Assembly (NCBI RefSeq): GCF_003010935.1
Contig: NZ_PGGN01000002.1
Location: 1-64,000 of the forward strand
Direction of reading: 5' to 3'
Length of the DNA stretch: 64,000 bases
Origin: Phyllobacterium endophyticum
GTDB taxonomy: Bacteria; Pseudomonadota; Alphaproteobacteria; Rhizobiales; Rhizobiaceae
In this document: positions 16,993 to 25,904 of the stretch, piece by piece
How the letters are laid out: every line of letters begins with the position of its first letter
Numbering within the stretch: position 1 is the first letter of the stretch
The notes under the pieces: generated by a model
Told to the model about the DNA's origin: nothing
Seen by the model: the letters and a program-made list of their open reading frames with translations, nothing else
The model's database searches: none
Program-made: the position numbers and the translations under genes

Positions 16993-17832
16993 ATGAGTGC
17001 GATGAAGCCGAAGCTGCCAATATTAGAAGCCGGACATGTCTGGCTAGTGGGTGCAGGGCCGGGTGACCCTGGCCTTTTGACTCTCCATGCCGTCAATGCA
17101 CTCGAACAAGCAGAAGTCATTGTCTACGATGCTCTGGTAAACGAGGATTGTCTGTCGTTTGCCAGTCCGTCAGCTACCTTCGAGTATGCTGGCAAGCGCG
17201 GCGGCAAGCCGTCTTCACAACAGCGAGATATTTCACTGAGGCTGGTGGAACTGGCGCGATCCGGCAAGCGTGTACTTCGCCTGAAGGGCGGCGACCCTTT
17301 TGTTTTCGGACGAGGTGGTGAGGAAGCACTCACGCTGGTTGAGCACAAGGTGCCATTCCGGATTGTTCCCGGCATTACAGCCGGTATCGGTGGCCTTGCA
17401 TATGCAGGCATCCCCGTCACTCACCGCGAAACAAACCAAAGTGTGACCTTTCTGACCGGACACGACGCCACGGGTCTAATTCCCGATTCGATGGACTGGA
17501 AAAGTATTGCCAAAGGCTCTTCAGTCATCGTCATGTACATGGCGATGAAGCATATTGACATCATTGCTTCGCGTCTGATCGATGCGGGTCGTTCCCGGGA
17601 CGAACCCGTCGCCTTTGTCTGCAATGCCACGACCGGGAAGCAAAGCGTATTGGAAACCACGCTGGAAAATGCCAAGGCTGACGTGCAGCGGGCCGGCCTT
17701 CAACCTCCCGCCATCGTCGTAGTAGGGCAAGTCGTTCGCCTGCGTGCCGCTCTCGACTGGCTGGGTGCGGTTGAGGGACGTGTACTCACGCGAGATCCTC
17801 TTGGAACCCGCCATGAAAAGGATGCGGGATGA
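16993..17832 (+). CDS. cobA: Uroporphyrinogen-III C-methyltransferase
   Basis: Makes precorrin-2 by methylating C-2 and C-7 of uroporphyrinogen III; this is the branch point from haem. The 279-residue SUMT has VGAGPGDPGLLTLHA (about 18-32), RLKGGDPFVFGRGGEE near 96-111, and GITAGIGGLAYAGIPVTHR near 125-143. It lacks the CysG-type N-terminal dehydrogenase domain, so it is a single-function CobA. It overlaps cobB by 4 bases (ATGA). Confidence 0.95.
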   Translation: MSAMKPKLPILEAGHVWLVGAGPGDPGLLTLHAVNALEQAEVIVYDALVNEDCLSFASPSATFEYAGKRGGKPSSQQRDISLRLVELARSGKRVLRLKGGDPFVFGRGGEEALTLVEHKVPFRIVPGITAGIGGLAYAGIPVTHRETNQSVTFLTGHDATGLIPDSMDWKSIAKGSSVIVMYMAMKHIDIIASRLIDAGRSRDEPVAFVCNATTGKQSVLETTLENAKADVQRAGLQPPAIVVVGQVVRLRAALDWLGAVEGRVLTRDPLGTRHEKDAG

Positions 17833-19127
17833 AAGGCTTGATTATCGCCGCTCCGTCTTCGGGGAGTGGCAAGACGACGGTGACGTTGGGGCTTTTACGT
17901 GCGCTGCGAAATATCGGCGTAGAGATTGCGCCGGCAAAGGCAGGACCCGATTACATCGACCCCGCCTATCACGCTGTGGCGAGTGGCGCTCCTTGCGTCA
18001 ATCTTGATCCTTGGGCCATGCGGCCTGATTTGATCAGTGCTTTGGCCGCGCGCCATGTCGAGGGCGACAAGATGTTGGTTGTTGAAGGTATGATGGGCCT
18101 TTTCGATGGTGCCAGCGATGGGCGAGGATCCGCCGCCGATCTCGCGGCACATCTGTCATTACCAGTTTTACTGGTAGTCGATTGCGCTCGCCAGTCGCAT
18201 TCGATCGCCGCTCTCGTCAGTGGTTTTCGGGATTTTCGCCGTGATGTGATGATCGCTGGTCTCATATTGAACAGGGTTGGCAGTCCGAAACACGAGGCCA
18301 TGTTGCGGTCGGCCTTGGAGACTGTGGGAATCCCGGTTATCGGCTGCTTGTATCGCGACGAAAAACTTCAGTTGCCGGAACGTCATCTTGGACTGGTTCA
18401 GGCCGGCGAGCATATCGACCTGGAATCTTTCATCAACCAAGCAGGCCGGATCGTTGAGGAAAGGATCAATCTTGAGCGCATACGGCAGATGGCAGATGGC
18501 TATGGTACGGCGGCGTCGATGGCCAATGTGTCCCGCATTCCGCCGCTTGGGCAAAGGATCGCCGTTGCCCGCGATAACGCTTTTGCATTTTCCTATTGGC
18601 ATCTTCTCGATGGCTGGCGGCGACGGGGCGCAGAAATAACATACTTCTCTCCGCTCGCGGATGAAGCTCCGTCCGGGCACAGCGATGCGATATACCTGCC
18701 AGGCGGCTATCCCGAACTTTACGCTGCACGTCTTTCAAGTTCAGGTAAATTCGCAGCCGGCATGAAGTCGGCGGCCGCCAATAATGTTCAAATTTACGGG
18801 GAATGCGGCGGCTATATGGTGCTTGGCGAGAGTATCGAAGATGCCTCGGGTATGGTGCATCCGATGCTTGGACTACTGCCTGTTGAAACCAGCTTCGCCA
18901 AGAGGAAGATGCATCTCGGCTATCGTCGTCTCGAGCCGCTCGCTGCCGCTCCTTTTCCGTCGGAGCTGACCGGTCATGAATTTCACTATGCAAGCATCGT
19001 TCGTGAGGGCGCCTGCGCGCGCCTCTTTCGTGTTCGCGACGCGCTGGGGGAAGACCTGGGTGAAGCCGGTCTCCGGGTTGGATCAGTTAGCGGTTCATAT
19101 ATGCACATAGTTGATCTGGCAGGATGA
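17829..19127 (+). CDS. cobB: Hydrogenobyrinic acid a,c-diamide synthase
   Basis: ATP- and glutamine-dependent amidation of the a and c acetate side chains. The 432-residue protein has the N-terminal ATP-binding domain APSSGSGKTTVTLGLLRA (about 5-22), then GPDYIDPAYH and the Mg-site Asp region, and a C-terminal class I amidotransferase domain with the nucleophile in GECGGYMVLGE near 324-334. It is coupled to cobA and cobC by ATGA-type overlaps, forming a cobA-cobB-cobC unit. Confidence 0.95.
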   Translation: MKGLIIAAPSSGSGKTTVTLGLLRALRNIGVEIAPAKAGPDYIDPAYHAVASGAPCVNLDPWAMRPDLISALAARHVEGDKMLVVEGMMGLFDGASDGRGSAADLAAHLSLPVLLVVDCARQSHSIAALVSGFRDFRRDVMIAGLILNRVGSPKHEAMLRSALETVGIPVIGCLYRDEKLQLPERHLGLVQAGEHIDLESFINQAGRIVEERINLERIRQMADGYGTAASMANVSRIPPLGQRIAVARDNAFAFSYWHLLDGWRRRGAEITYFSPLADEAPSGHSDAIYLPGGYPELYAARLSSSGKFAAGMKSAAANNVQIYGECGGYMVLGESIEDASGMVHPMLGLLPVETSFAKRKMHLGYRRLEPLAAAPFPSELTGHEFHYASIVREGACARLFRVRDALGEDLGEAGLRVGSVSGSYMHIVDLAG

Positions 19128-20143
19128 TGCGTATCGAGCACGGTGGCGCGCTCGATCGCGCTATTGAACGTTTTGGCGGAACACCGGGTGACTGGATCGA
19201 CCTTTCAACGGGTATCAATCCGGAGACCTTTCCTCTGCCGCCATTCAAAGAAGAGACATGGAACCGATTGCCGGACGAGAAACTATTGAGGTCAGCGATC
19301 GACGGCGCCCGAGAATACTATGGGGCCGGGCATCTGGCGGGTATCGTCCCGGCACCGGGTACCCAGTCTCTCATCCAGCTGCTCCCTCATATTCTAGGGG
19401 CCAAAGGCGAAGTCGCGATTCTCGGTCCAACCTATCAGGAACACGGTGCATCATTCCTTGATGCTGGCTGGCGACTTTCAAACTGTACGAACATAGATGA
19501 GGTTGCGCCATCCGCGAAGGTTGTCATCATCGTCAATCCAAATAACCCCGACGGCAGGATTATTCCGAAGGAACCGTTGCTGGACCTCGCCAGAAGGATG
19601 GCGGGCAGGAGCGGCGTTCTTATCGTCGACGAAGCCTTCGCAGATGCGCATCCCGAAGTGAGCATCGCCACCCACTCAGGTATGAGCGGTTTGATCGTTC
19701 TCAGATCCTTCGGCAAATTCTTTGGACTCGGAGGACTCCGCCTGGGCTTTGCATTGACAACGGGCGAGATTGCACAAGTACTCAGCCGCCGACTTGGTCC
19801 ATGGGCAGTTTCAGGCCCCGCACTAGCGATCGCCGCGCATGCGTTTTCCGCTAAAGACGATCTTGCAAATTTTTCAGAGCGTCTGGAAGCCCGGCGCAAA
19901 TTGCTAAAGCTTGTGCTTGCCCAATCCGGCCTCGTAGAAGTTGGCGGGACAGCGCTGTTTTCGTTGGTGGAGTTTGCTCGGGCAGAGCAACTGCAGCAGG
20001 CGCTTTGCACACAACATGTATTGACGAGAAAATTCGAATACGCGCCACAATGGTTGCGTTTTGGTCTGCCAGTGGATGAGATCGCAGCTCAACGGTTGCA
20101 GAAGCGCCTCGTTCGAGCTTTGGGTGTAGTAGGCGGCTGCTGA
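19124..20143 (+). CDS. cobC: CobC, threonine-phosphate decarboxylase-like aminotransferase-fold enzyme
   Basis: A PLP enzyme of fold type I, 339 residues, of the HisC-like CobC/CobD(Salmonella) group, which supplies the (R)-1-amino-2-propanol linker or its phosphate. PLP lysine lies in LRSFGKFFGLGGLRLGFAL (about 191-209), and the cofactor Asp is in IVDEAFAD near 167-174. NPNNPDGR is the family Asn motif. The gene overlaps cobB. In aerobic producers the precise linker substrate is less certain than in Salmonella. Confidence 0.9.
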   Translation: MMRIEHGGALDRAIERFGGTPGDWIDLSTGINPETFPLPPFKEETWNRLPDEKLLRSAIDGAREYYGAGHLAGIVPAPGTQSLIQLLPHILGAKGEVAILGPTYQEHGASFLDAGWRLSNCTNIDEVAPSAKVVIIVNPNNPDGRIIPKEPLLDLARRMAGRSGVLIVDEAFADAHPEVSIATHSGMSGLIVLRSFGKFFGLGGLRLGFALTTGEIAQVLSRRLGPWAVSGPALAIAAHAFSAKDDLANFSERLEARRKLLKLVLAQSGLVEVGGTALFSLVEFARAEQLQQALCTQHVLTRKFEYAPQWLRFGLPVDEIAAQRLQKRLVRALGVVGGC

Positions 20144-20172
20144 TATTCTGATTCAACAGGGTCAAATTGTCC

Positions 20173-21153
20173 ATGGAAACCAACCTTTTGATTCTATTCC
20201 TTGCACTGCTCGCCGATCGCTTCTTCGGCGACCCGGATGGCCTGTGGCAGAAGGTTCCTCACCCCGTGTTCTTATTCGGCAAAGCAATCGACTTCGCCGA
20301 CCAGCAATTCAACAATGCGGGCAAGCCAGACGATGAGAGGCGCCGCGATGGTTTTCTCGCAATGCTGGGTTTGCTGGTGCTCGCGGGGGCGATCGGCCTG
20401 CTCGTGCATTTGGCGCTGGGAACAATCCAGCCATTTGGCGGACTGATAGAGGCGCTCATCGTTGCAGTATTCTTGGCACAGAAGAGCCTCGGCGATCACG
20501 TCGGGCGTGTTGCCATGGCATTGCGCGATGAGGGTATCGTTGGTGCTCGCCGCGCAGTTTCCATGATTGTAGGGCGCGACCCGGAAGTGCTCGATCATGC
20601 CGGCGTAAGCCGTGCTGCCATTGAAAGCCTCGCGGAAAACACCTCCGATGGCATCATAGCGCCGGCATTCTGGTACGTACTTCTGGGCCTTCCCGGTCTT
20701 CTTGCCTACAAGATGCTGAACACGGCCGATTCAATGATCGGCCATATGAATGATCGGCATCGCGATTTCGGCCGGTTCGCAGCCAAGCTCGACGACGTTG
20801 CCAACTGGATTCCGGCGAGATTGACGGGCCTTCTGATTTCGGCCGCCGCCTGGATCGTCCACGGCCATGACGCGGCTCGGAGATCATTCAATGTAATGAT
20901 GCGGGATGCGCGATTACATCGCTCGCCCAATGCTGGTTGGCCTGAGGCCGCAATGGCGGGTGCTTTAGAAGTAGCGCTCGCAGGGCCGCGCATCTATGGA
21001 GGTGTCGTTGCCAATGAACCATTGCTCAACGGGGCAGGGCGCCGCGACGCGGGAGCCGAAAACATTGAAGAAGCGCTGGATATTTTCAACGTGACGACCG
21101 GAATCTTCACCGCTACGATCTTTGTGCTCTTTCTTATCGGGCTGCTTTTCTAG
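20173..21153 (+). CDS. cobD: Adenosylcobinamide-phosphate synthase (CobD/CbiB)
   Basis: Integral membrane enzyme that attaches the aminopropanol (phosphate) arm to adenosylcobyric acid. The roughly 326-residue protein has several hydrophobic helices and the family motif ADRFFGDPDGLWQKVPHPV near the N-terminus, ESLAENTSDGIIAPAFWY in the middle, and MIGHMNDRHRDFGRFAAKLDD shortly after. The ATG at 20173 is chosen; an in-frame TTG at 20167 fits the AGGG motif better in spacing (5 rather than 11 bases) and may be the true start. It is convergent with the ABC permease gene 4 bases away. Confidence 0.93.
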   Translation: METNLLILFLALLADRFFGDPDGLWQKVPHPVFLFGKAIDFADQQFNNAGKPDDERRRDGFLAMLGLLVLAGAIGLLVHLALGTIQPFGGLIEALIVAVFLAQKSLGDHVGRVAMALRDEGIVGARRAVSMIVGRDPEVLDHAGVSRAAIESLAENTSDGIIAPAFWYVLLGLPGLLAYKMLNTADSMIGHMNDRHRDFGRFAAKLDDVANWIPARLTGLLISAAAWIVHGHDAARRSFNVMMRDARLHRSPNAGWPEAAMAGALEVALAGPRIYGGVVANEPLLNGAGRRDAGAENIEEALDIFNVTTGIFTATIFVLFLIGLLF

Positions 21154-21157
21154 TTCT

Positions 21158-21997
21158 TCATTCGAACTTCGGGTCAAGAACGTCACGCAATCCATCGCCG
21201 AGCAAATTAAGTCCGAGGACAGTTATGACGATGGCAAGACCGGGGAAGAGTGCCATATGTGGCGCTATGCTGATCATTGTCTGGGCTTCGAAAAGCATGC
21301 GCCCCCAACTTGGCATTGGCGGCTGAGAACCAAGCCCGACATAGGACAGACCCGCCTCGGCAAGGATACCGAGAGAAAACTGAATAGTTCCTTGCACGAT
21401 GAGGAGGGGCGCCACGTTGGGCAGGATGTGATCAAGTGTGATACGCGCAGTGCTCTTGCCGACAGCACTTGCTGCAATGACGAACTCCCGAGGCCAAAGC
21501 GATAAAGCCGCGGCGCGGGCGACGCGGGCAAAAACCGGAATGTTGAAGATCCCGATGGCAACGATGGCGTTAATGGTGCCAGGGCCGAAGACTGCTGTAA
21601 TCATGACCGCCGACAGCAGCGCCGGAAAAGCAAAGACCAAATCGTTGAAACGCACCAGTACCTCGTCAACGAAGCTGCCACTTGCAGCGCCCCACAGCCC
21701 AAGCGGAACGCCGATACCAGCGCCGATCGCAACCGAGATAAAAGCCACAGCGATCGAATTGCGGCTTCCGATCATGATCATGGAAAGTATATCACGACCG
21801 AAATGATCCGTGCCCAGCCAGTGCGTAGCCGAGGGAGGCTTTAACTTGCCCGCGATATCGAACGCCCCGACCGGATAGGGTGTCCAGACGAATGAGACCA
21901 ACGCCGCCAGTGCGATAGCGCCAGTGATAATCAGACCAATAAAGAAAGATCTGTTTGAGAGTGCTTTTCCGACGCTTGTCTGCCACGCAATGTTCAT
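21158..21997 (-). CDS. Peptide/nickel-type ABC transporter permease (DppC/OppC family)
   Basis: A 279-residue inner-membrane permease with an N-terminal helix (about 17-37), the family segment HWLGTDHFGRDILSMIMIGS near 59-78, and the EAA-type loop EFVIAASAVGKSTARITLDH near 170-189 that contacts the ATPase. Its start overlaps the upstream permease stop by 4 bases. It is the last gene of the run, and no ATP-binding subunit follows because cobD converges on it. Confidence 0.9.
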   Translation of the reverse strand: MNIAWQTSVGKALSNRSFFIGLIITGAIALAALVSFVWTPYPVGAFDIAGKLKPPSATHWLGTDHFGRDILSMIMIGSRNSIAVAFISVAIGAGIGVPLGLWGAASGSFVDEVLVRFNDLVFAFPALLSAVMITAVFGPGTINAIVAIGIFNIPVFARVARAAALSLWPREFVIAASAVGKSTARITLDHILPNVAPLLIVQGTIQFSLGILAEAGLSYVGLGSQPPMPSWGRMLFEAQTMISIAPHMALFPGLAIVITVLGLNLLGDGLRDVLDPKFE

Positions 21998-22941
21998 TGT
22001 TGGCTCCTCAAACGAGGATCGACTATCGCATAGGATAGATCGACCAGCAGATTGACGATGATCACAGTTGCGACGAGCAGCATCACGACGCCCTCGACCA
22101 CGATCAGGTCGCGCTGCGTGATGGCCTGAAACACCAAGCGTCCCAGACCGGGCAGGTAGAAGACATTCTCGATGATGATAGTACCGGCTAGCAGGAAGGC
22201 AAATTGCAGGCCTAGGATTGTCAATACTGGAATGAGTGCATTGCGAAGGGCATGCCGATACAAGATCTGGCGTTTGCTGAGGCCTTTGGCTCGAGCCGTG
22301 CGGATATAGTCCTCGCCAAGTACGTCCAGCAAGGCGGAGCGAGTGATGCGGGCCAATATTGCTGCCTGGGGCAGGGCGAGTGCGATCGATGGAAGTATCA
22401 GTGACTTCAATCCCGCACCGAGGCCGGCATTCCAGCCAGGGAACCCACCGGCCGGCAGGAGTCGCAATGTTACCGCGAACACATACACCAATAGCAACGC
22501 AAACCAGAAGCTTGGTATGGCAACACCAATCTGCGCGATACCCATTGTTGCCGTATCGGAGAGCTTGCCACGGTTAGACGCGGTAAACATACCAACGGGA
22601 ATGGCGATCAAAGTGGACATTGCCAAGGAGGCAAGGGCGAGCGGCAATGAAACTGCGACGCGCTCCGTGATAAGGTCAAAGACCGGAACCGAGTATGTAT
22701 AGGACCTGCCGAGATCTCCGCCAAGAAGGCCCCCGAGCCAGCTGAGGTAACGCAATAGCAATGGTTGATTTAGTCCCATCTGCTCTTGCAGGGCACGGAC
22801 GGCGTCATCGGTGGCATTCATCCCCAACATGAGCCGCGCAGGATCGCCCGGCACAACTTCAAGCACCGCGAATACAATGATAGACGCAGCGAGTAGCGTG
22901 AGGATGCCGATCATCGTTCGCTTTGCAAAATAGCTTAGCAT
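21994..22941 (-). CDS. Peptide/nickel-type ABC transporter permease (DppB/OppB family)
   Basis: A 315-residue permease with the typical N-terminal helix MIGILTLLAASIIVFAVLEV, about five further helices, and the EAA loop GEDYIRTARAKGLSKRQILY near 210-229 followed by HALRNALIPVLTILGLQF. It pairs with the DppC-like permease to form the channel of a solute-binding-protein-dependent importer. It lies 31 bases after the binding protein. Confidence 0.92.
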   Translation of the reverse strand: MLSYFAKRTMIGILTLLAASIIVFAVLEVVPGDPARLMLGMNATDDAVRALQEQMGLNQPLLLRYLSWLGGLLGGDLGRSYTYSVPVFDLITERVAVSLPLALASLAMSTLIAIPVGMFTASNRGKLSDTATMGIAQIGVAIPSFWFALLLVYVFAVTLRLLPAGGFPGWNAGLGAGLKSLILPSIALALPQAAILARITRSALLDVLGEDYIRTARAKGLSKRQILYRHALRNALIPVLTILGLQFAFLLAGTIIIENVFYLPGLGRLVFQAITQRDLIVVEGVVMLLVATVIIVNLLVDLSYAIVDPRLRSQQ

Positions 22942-22972
22942 TGGGTCAGAACACCAGCCCGCATCAGTTGGT

Positions 22973-24448
22973 TCATTTCACAGCGGTCAGATCATTGGCC
23001 TGGATCGGGCCGTTTTCCCAAAGCCCTTCAACCTTCGCGTCCCAGATGCCGGTCTTCGGGAGTTGGAACAGAAAAGCTGCAGGTACGTCATTCGCCAATA
23101 CCTTCTGTGCCTGCTTGTAGAGTTCGGTGCGCTTCGATCCATCCGAGACGGCGTCTATTTGTTTGACGAGTTCCTTGAACGCGAGATTGTCATAGTTGAA
23201 GTAGTAGTCATCATCGCGGGCAAAGATATTCAGATCGTTAGGCTCGGTATGCGAAACGATCGTCAGGTCATAGTCCCTGTTCTTGAAAACCTGATCCAGC
23301 CACTGGGCCCATTCAACGGGTATGATCTCTGCCTCAATGCCGATTTCGCGCAGCTCGGCAGCGATAATCTCACCGCCGCGCCGGGCATAGGTAGGCGGCG
23401 GAAGCTTCAATGTTGTCTTGAACCCATCTGCATGACCTGCCTCGGCAAGCAGCTTCTTGGCAAGCTGCGGATCATAGTTGGTTTCGGACGTCAGATCGAC
23501 ATAGGATGGATGATGTGGCGGAAAAAATGAGCCGATCGGTGTTCCGAGACCGAACATGGCGCCATCGATCAACGTTTTGCGGTCAATGGCATGGGCAATA
23601 GCTTGTCGCACCTTCAGGTTGTCAAAGGGCGGCTTCTTGTTGTTCATGCCGAGAACGGTCTCACCTTCGGTTGTCCCTATGACAACCTTGAAACGCGGGT
23701 CAGCCTGAAACTGGGGAATGGTCTCGTAGCTGGGGAAGACCGGAAAAGCCTGCACATCGCCTGCCAGAAGTGCCGCCGTTGCAGCCGCCGGATCAGGGAT
23801 GACGCGGAACGTGGCTTTGTCGAGCAACGCCGGTGTGCCCCAGTATACAGGATTTTTTGCAATTACGATTTGTGAACCCTTGGCCCACGAATCGAACCTG
23901 AACGGGCCCGTACCTATAGGCGTTTGCTTGTTGAGCTCTGCGCTTTCCGGAGCCACAATCACGGCATCGCCCCACCCCATATTATAAAGAAAATCGCCGC
24001 TCGGCTGTTTCAGGCTCACTTTGACCGTCAGCGGATCAACGATCTCGACTTTATCGATAGCCGCGAACAGTCCCTTTTGCGCGTTGGTGGACTTGCCATC
24101 GCGCGCGCGATCAAGCGAAAACTTGACGTCATCAGCGCCAAACGATGTGCCGTCATGGAATTTCACGTCTCGGTGCAGTTTGAATGTGTAGACCTTTCCG
24201 TCGTCCGATTTCGTCCAGCTTTCTGCAAGCGCCGGGAGCACGTCGCCTTTGGGGCCGATACGCGTCAACCCCTCGAAGATGTTGGCGTAGACGATCTCGT
24301 CAATCGCGGCCGCCGCGCCTGCCGTCGGATCGAGATGCGGCGGCTCAAGTACGATGCCAAGTACCAGGGCGGTCTTCGCTGCCAGTGAAACGGTAGACGA
24401 AAGCCACGCGATTGCGGCACTTGCAAGGGCCAACTTCCAAAACTTCAT
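22973..24448 (-). CDS. ABC transporter substrate-binding protein, family 5 (peptide/opine/nickel type)
   Basis: A 491-residue periplasmic protein with an Ala-rich signal peptide (about 1-24, cleavage near VSLA-AK). Family-5 features are ADDVKFSLDRARD near 96-108, GTGPFRFDSW near 155-164, and VRQAIAHAIDRKTLIDGAM near 277-295. The ATG at 24448 is chosen because GGGGAG lies 7 bases before it; the earlier in-frame start would bury that site. It lies between the M20 deacylase and the permeases, so the ligand is likely an N-acylated or peptide-like compound hydrolysed by that enzyme. Substrate is unknown. Confidence 0.9.
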   Translation of the reverse strand: MKFWKLALASAAIAWLSSTVSLAAKTALVLGIVLEPPHLDPTAGAAAAIDEIVYANIFEGLTRIGPKGDVLPALAESWTKSDDGKVYTFKLHRDVKFHDGTSFGADDVKFSLDRARDGKSTNAQKGLFAAIDKVEIVDPLTVKVSLKQPSGDFLYNMGWGDAVIVAPESAELNKQTPIGTGPFRFDSWAKGSQIVIAKNPVYWGTPALLDKATFRVIPDPAAATAALLAGDVQAFPVFPSYETIPQFQADPRFKVVIGTTEGETVLGMNNKKPPFDNLKVRQAIAHAIDRKTLIDGAMFGLGTPIGSFFPPHHPSYVDLTSETNYDPQLAKKLLAEAGHADGFKTTLKLPPPTYARRGGEIIAAELREIGIEAEIIPVEWAQWLDQVFKNRDYDLTIVSHTEPNDLNIFARDDDYYFNYDNLAFKELVKQIDAVSDGSKRTELYKQAQKVLANDVPAAFLFQLPKTGIWDAKVEGLWENGPIQANDLTAVK

Positions 24449-24473
24449 GCAACAACTCCCCAAAACTTTGCGT

Positions 24474-25745
24474 TCAGATCGATCCCAGAAGTAGCACTTT
24501 AAGCCCGAGCGCCATGACGTTGGCAGACTCGATCATATCCTCGATCCCGACATATTCATCGGGCCGATGCGCAAGGTCGAGTATGCCCGGGCCATAGGCG
24601 ATGCAGTCATGCAAAAGTCCGATTCTCGCGATGTGTTTCTGATCGTAGGTTCCGGGTGAAATCACGTATTCCGGTTCTTTGCCAAACACGGAGCGGATAC
24701 CCTCTGCAACGGCAGTGACCACCGGCGCATGGCGCTCCGTCATCAGCGGCTGCACTTCCATAATGTCGCGAATGTTGTAGTGGAACTTCGGCCTTTCCCA
24801 GCGCAGTCTGTCGAGAATCGAAATGACTTCGCGCTTCACCTCCGCGATGTCTTCTTCAAGCAGAAATCGGCGATCTATGGTCAAGCGGCAGCTATCGGAC
24901 ACATTGGGCGAGGGAAGCTCGGAATAATCATCAGTCTGGCCGCCATGGATGGAATTGATATTCATCGTCGAACGGCGGGCGCCTTCAGGCACCACGGGCA
25001 TGCTCGTCACCTTCCGGTCAAGCGCCGGATAAAGTTCCTCTTCAAAAGCATCGAGGACGGCACCCATATGCCGGATGGCGCAATCACCCAAAAACGGCAT
25101 CGATCCGTGAGCGATCTCACCCTTCGTCTCGATCTCTGCCCACCAGACACCACGGTGACCCAGGCAGATGCGGTCCTTGTTGAGTGGTTCGGGGATGATA
25201 ACGTGGTCGACACGCGGCTTCGAGAAGAAGCCCTTGCTAGCAAGATAGGCAACACCTCCAAAACCGCCGGACTCCTCATCCACAGTGCCTGAAATTTCAA
25301 TTGCGCCAGGAAAGTCGGGGTAGACCTCGATGAATGCCTCGGCCGCAATCATCGAGGCCGCAAGCCCACCCTTCATATCGCATGCGCCACGTCCGTAAAT
25401 CTTGCCATCCCTGACAATCCCTTCGAACGGATCGACGGTCCAGCCGTCGCCGGTGTCTACAACGTCGATATGGGAATTGAAATGGACCGTCTTCCCGTGA
25501 GTACGGCCATCGAACCGGGCCACGACATTGGTGCGCGGATATCGATCGGTGTCGCCTGGTGTGCCCTCACCGCGAATCAATTGTGTCTCGAAACCGACCG
25601 ACTGCAGCCGTTTAGCAAGGTATTCGGCACAAGGTGCATAGGCCTCGCCAGGCGGATTTATCGTTGGAAATCGAATCAGTTCTTGCGTCAACGTGACCAG
25701 ATCGTCATGGCGTTTAGCAATGGCGCGGGAGAGCTTGTCATCCAT
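24474..25745 (-). CDS. M20-family metallodeacylase (ArgE/DapE-like)
   Basis: A 423-residue zinc hydrolase of the acetylornithine deacetylase/succinyl-diaminopimelate desuccinylase group. Zinc-ligand motifs are HFNSHIDVVDTGDGW near 87-101, GRGACDMKGGLAASMIAAEA near 115-134, and the catalytic GTVDEESGG near 152-160. The C-terminal His is in ISPGTYDQKH. It is the first gene of an operon with the ABC importer. Together they suggest uptake of an acylated amino acid or dipeptide followed by cytoplasmic hydrolysis; a specific substrate cannot be assigned. Confidence 0.85.
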   Translation of the reverse strand: MDDKLSRAIAKRHDDLVTLTQELIRFPTINPPGEAYAPCAEYLAKRLQSVGFETQLIRGEGTPGDTDRYPRTNVVARFDGRTHGKTVHFNSHIDVVDTGDGWTVDPFEGIVRDGKIYGRGACDMKGGLAASMIAAEAFIEVYPDFPGAIEISGTVDEESGGFGGVAYLASKGFFSKPRVDHVIIPEPLNKDRICLGHRGVWWAEIETKGEIAHGSMPFLGDCAIRHMGAVLDAFEEELYPALDRKVTSMPVVPEGARRSTMNINSIHGGQTDDYSELPSPNVSDSCRLTIDRRFLLEEDIAEVKREVISILDRLRWERPKFHYNIRDIMEVQPLMTERHAPVVTAVAEGIRSVFGKEPEYVISPGTYDQKHIARIGLLHDCIAYGPGILDLAHRPDEYVGIEDMIESANVMALGLKVLLLGSI

Positions 25746-25904
25746 TCGCCCATCAAATCAGCGGATATCCCGACTTGGCAAGAGGCAAGTTTTTGCGAAC
25801 CTGAATGGCGATTTTCTGCGAGATGTCGTTTGTGTGTTTGGTAGTTTGGAATTGATCTTATAAAACATATTCATAGTGCATGCGATCAGCGGGGCCCGTC
25901 CAGA

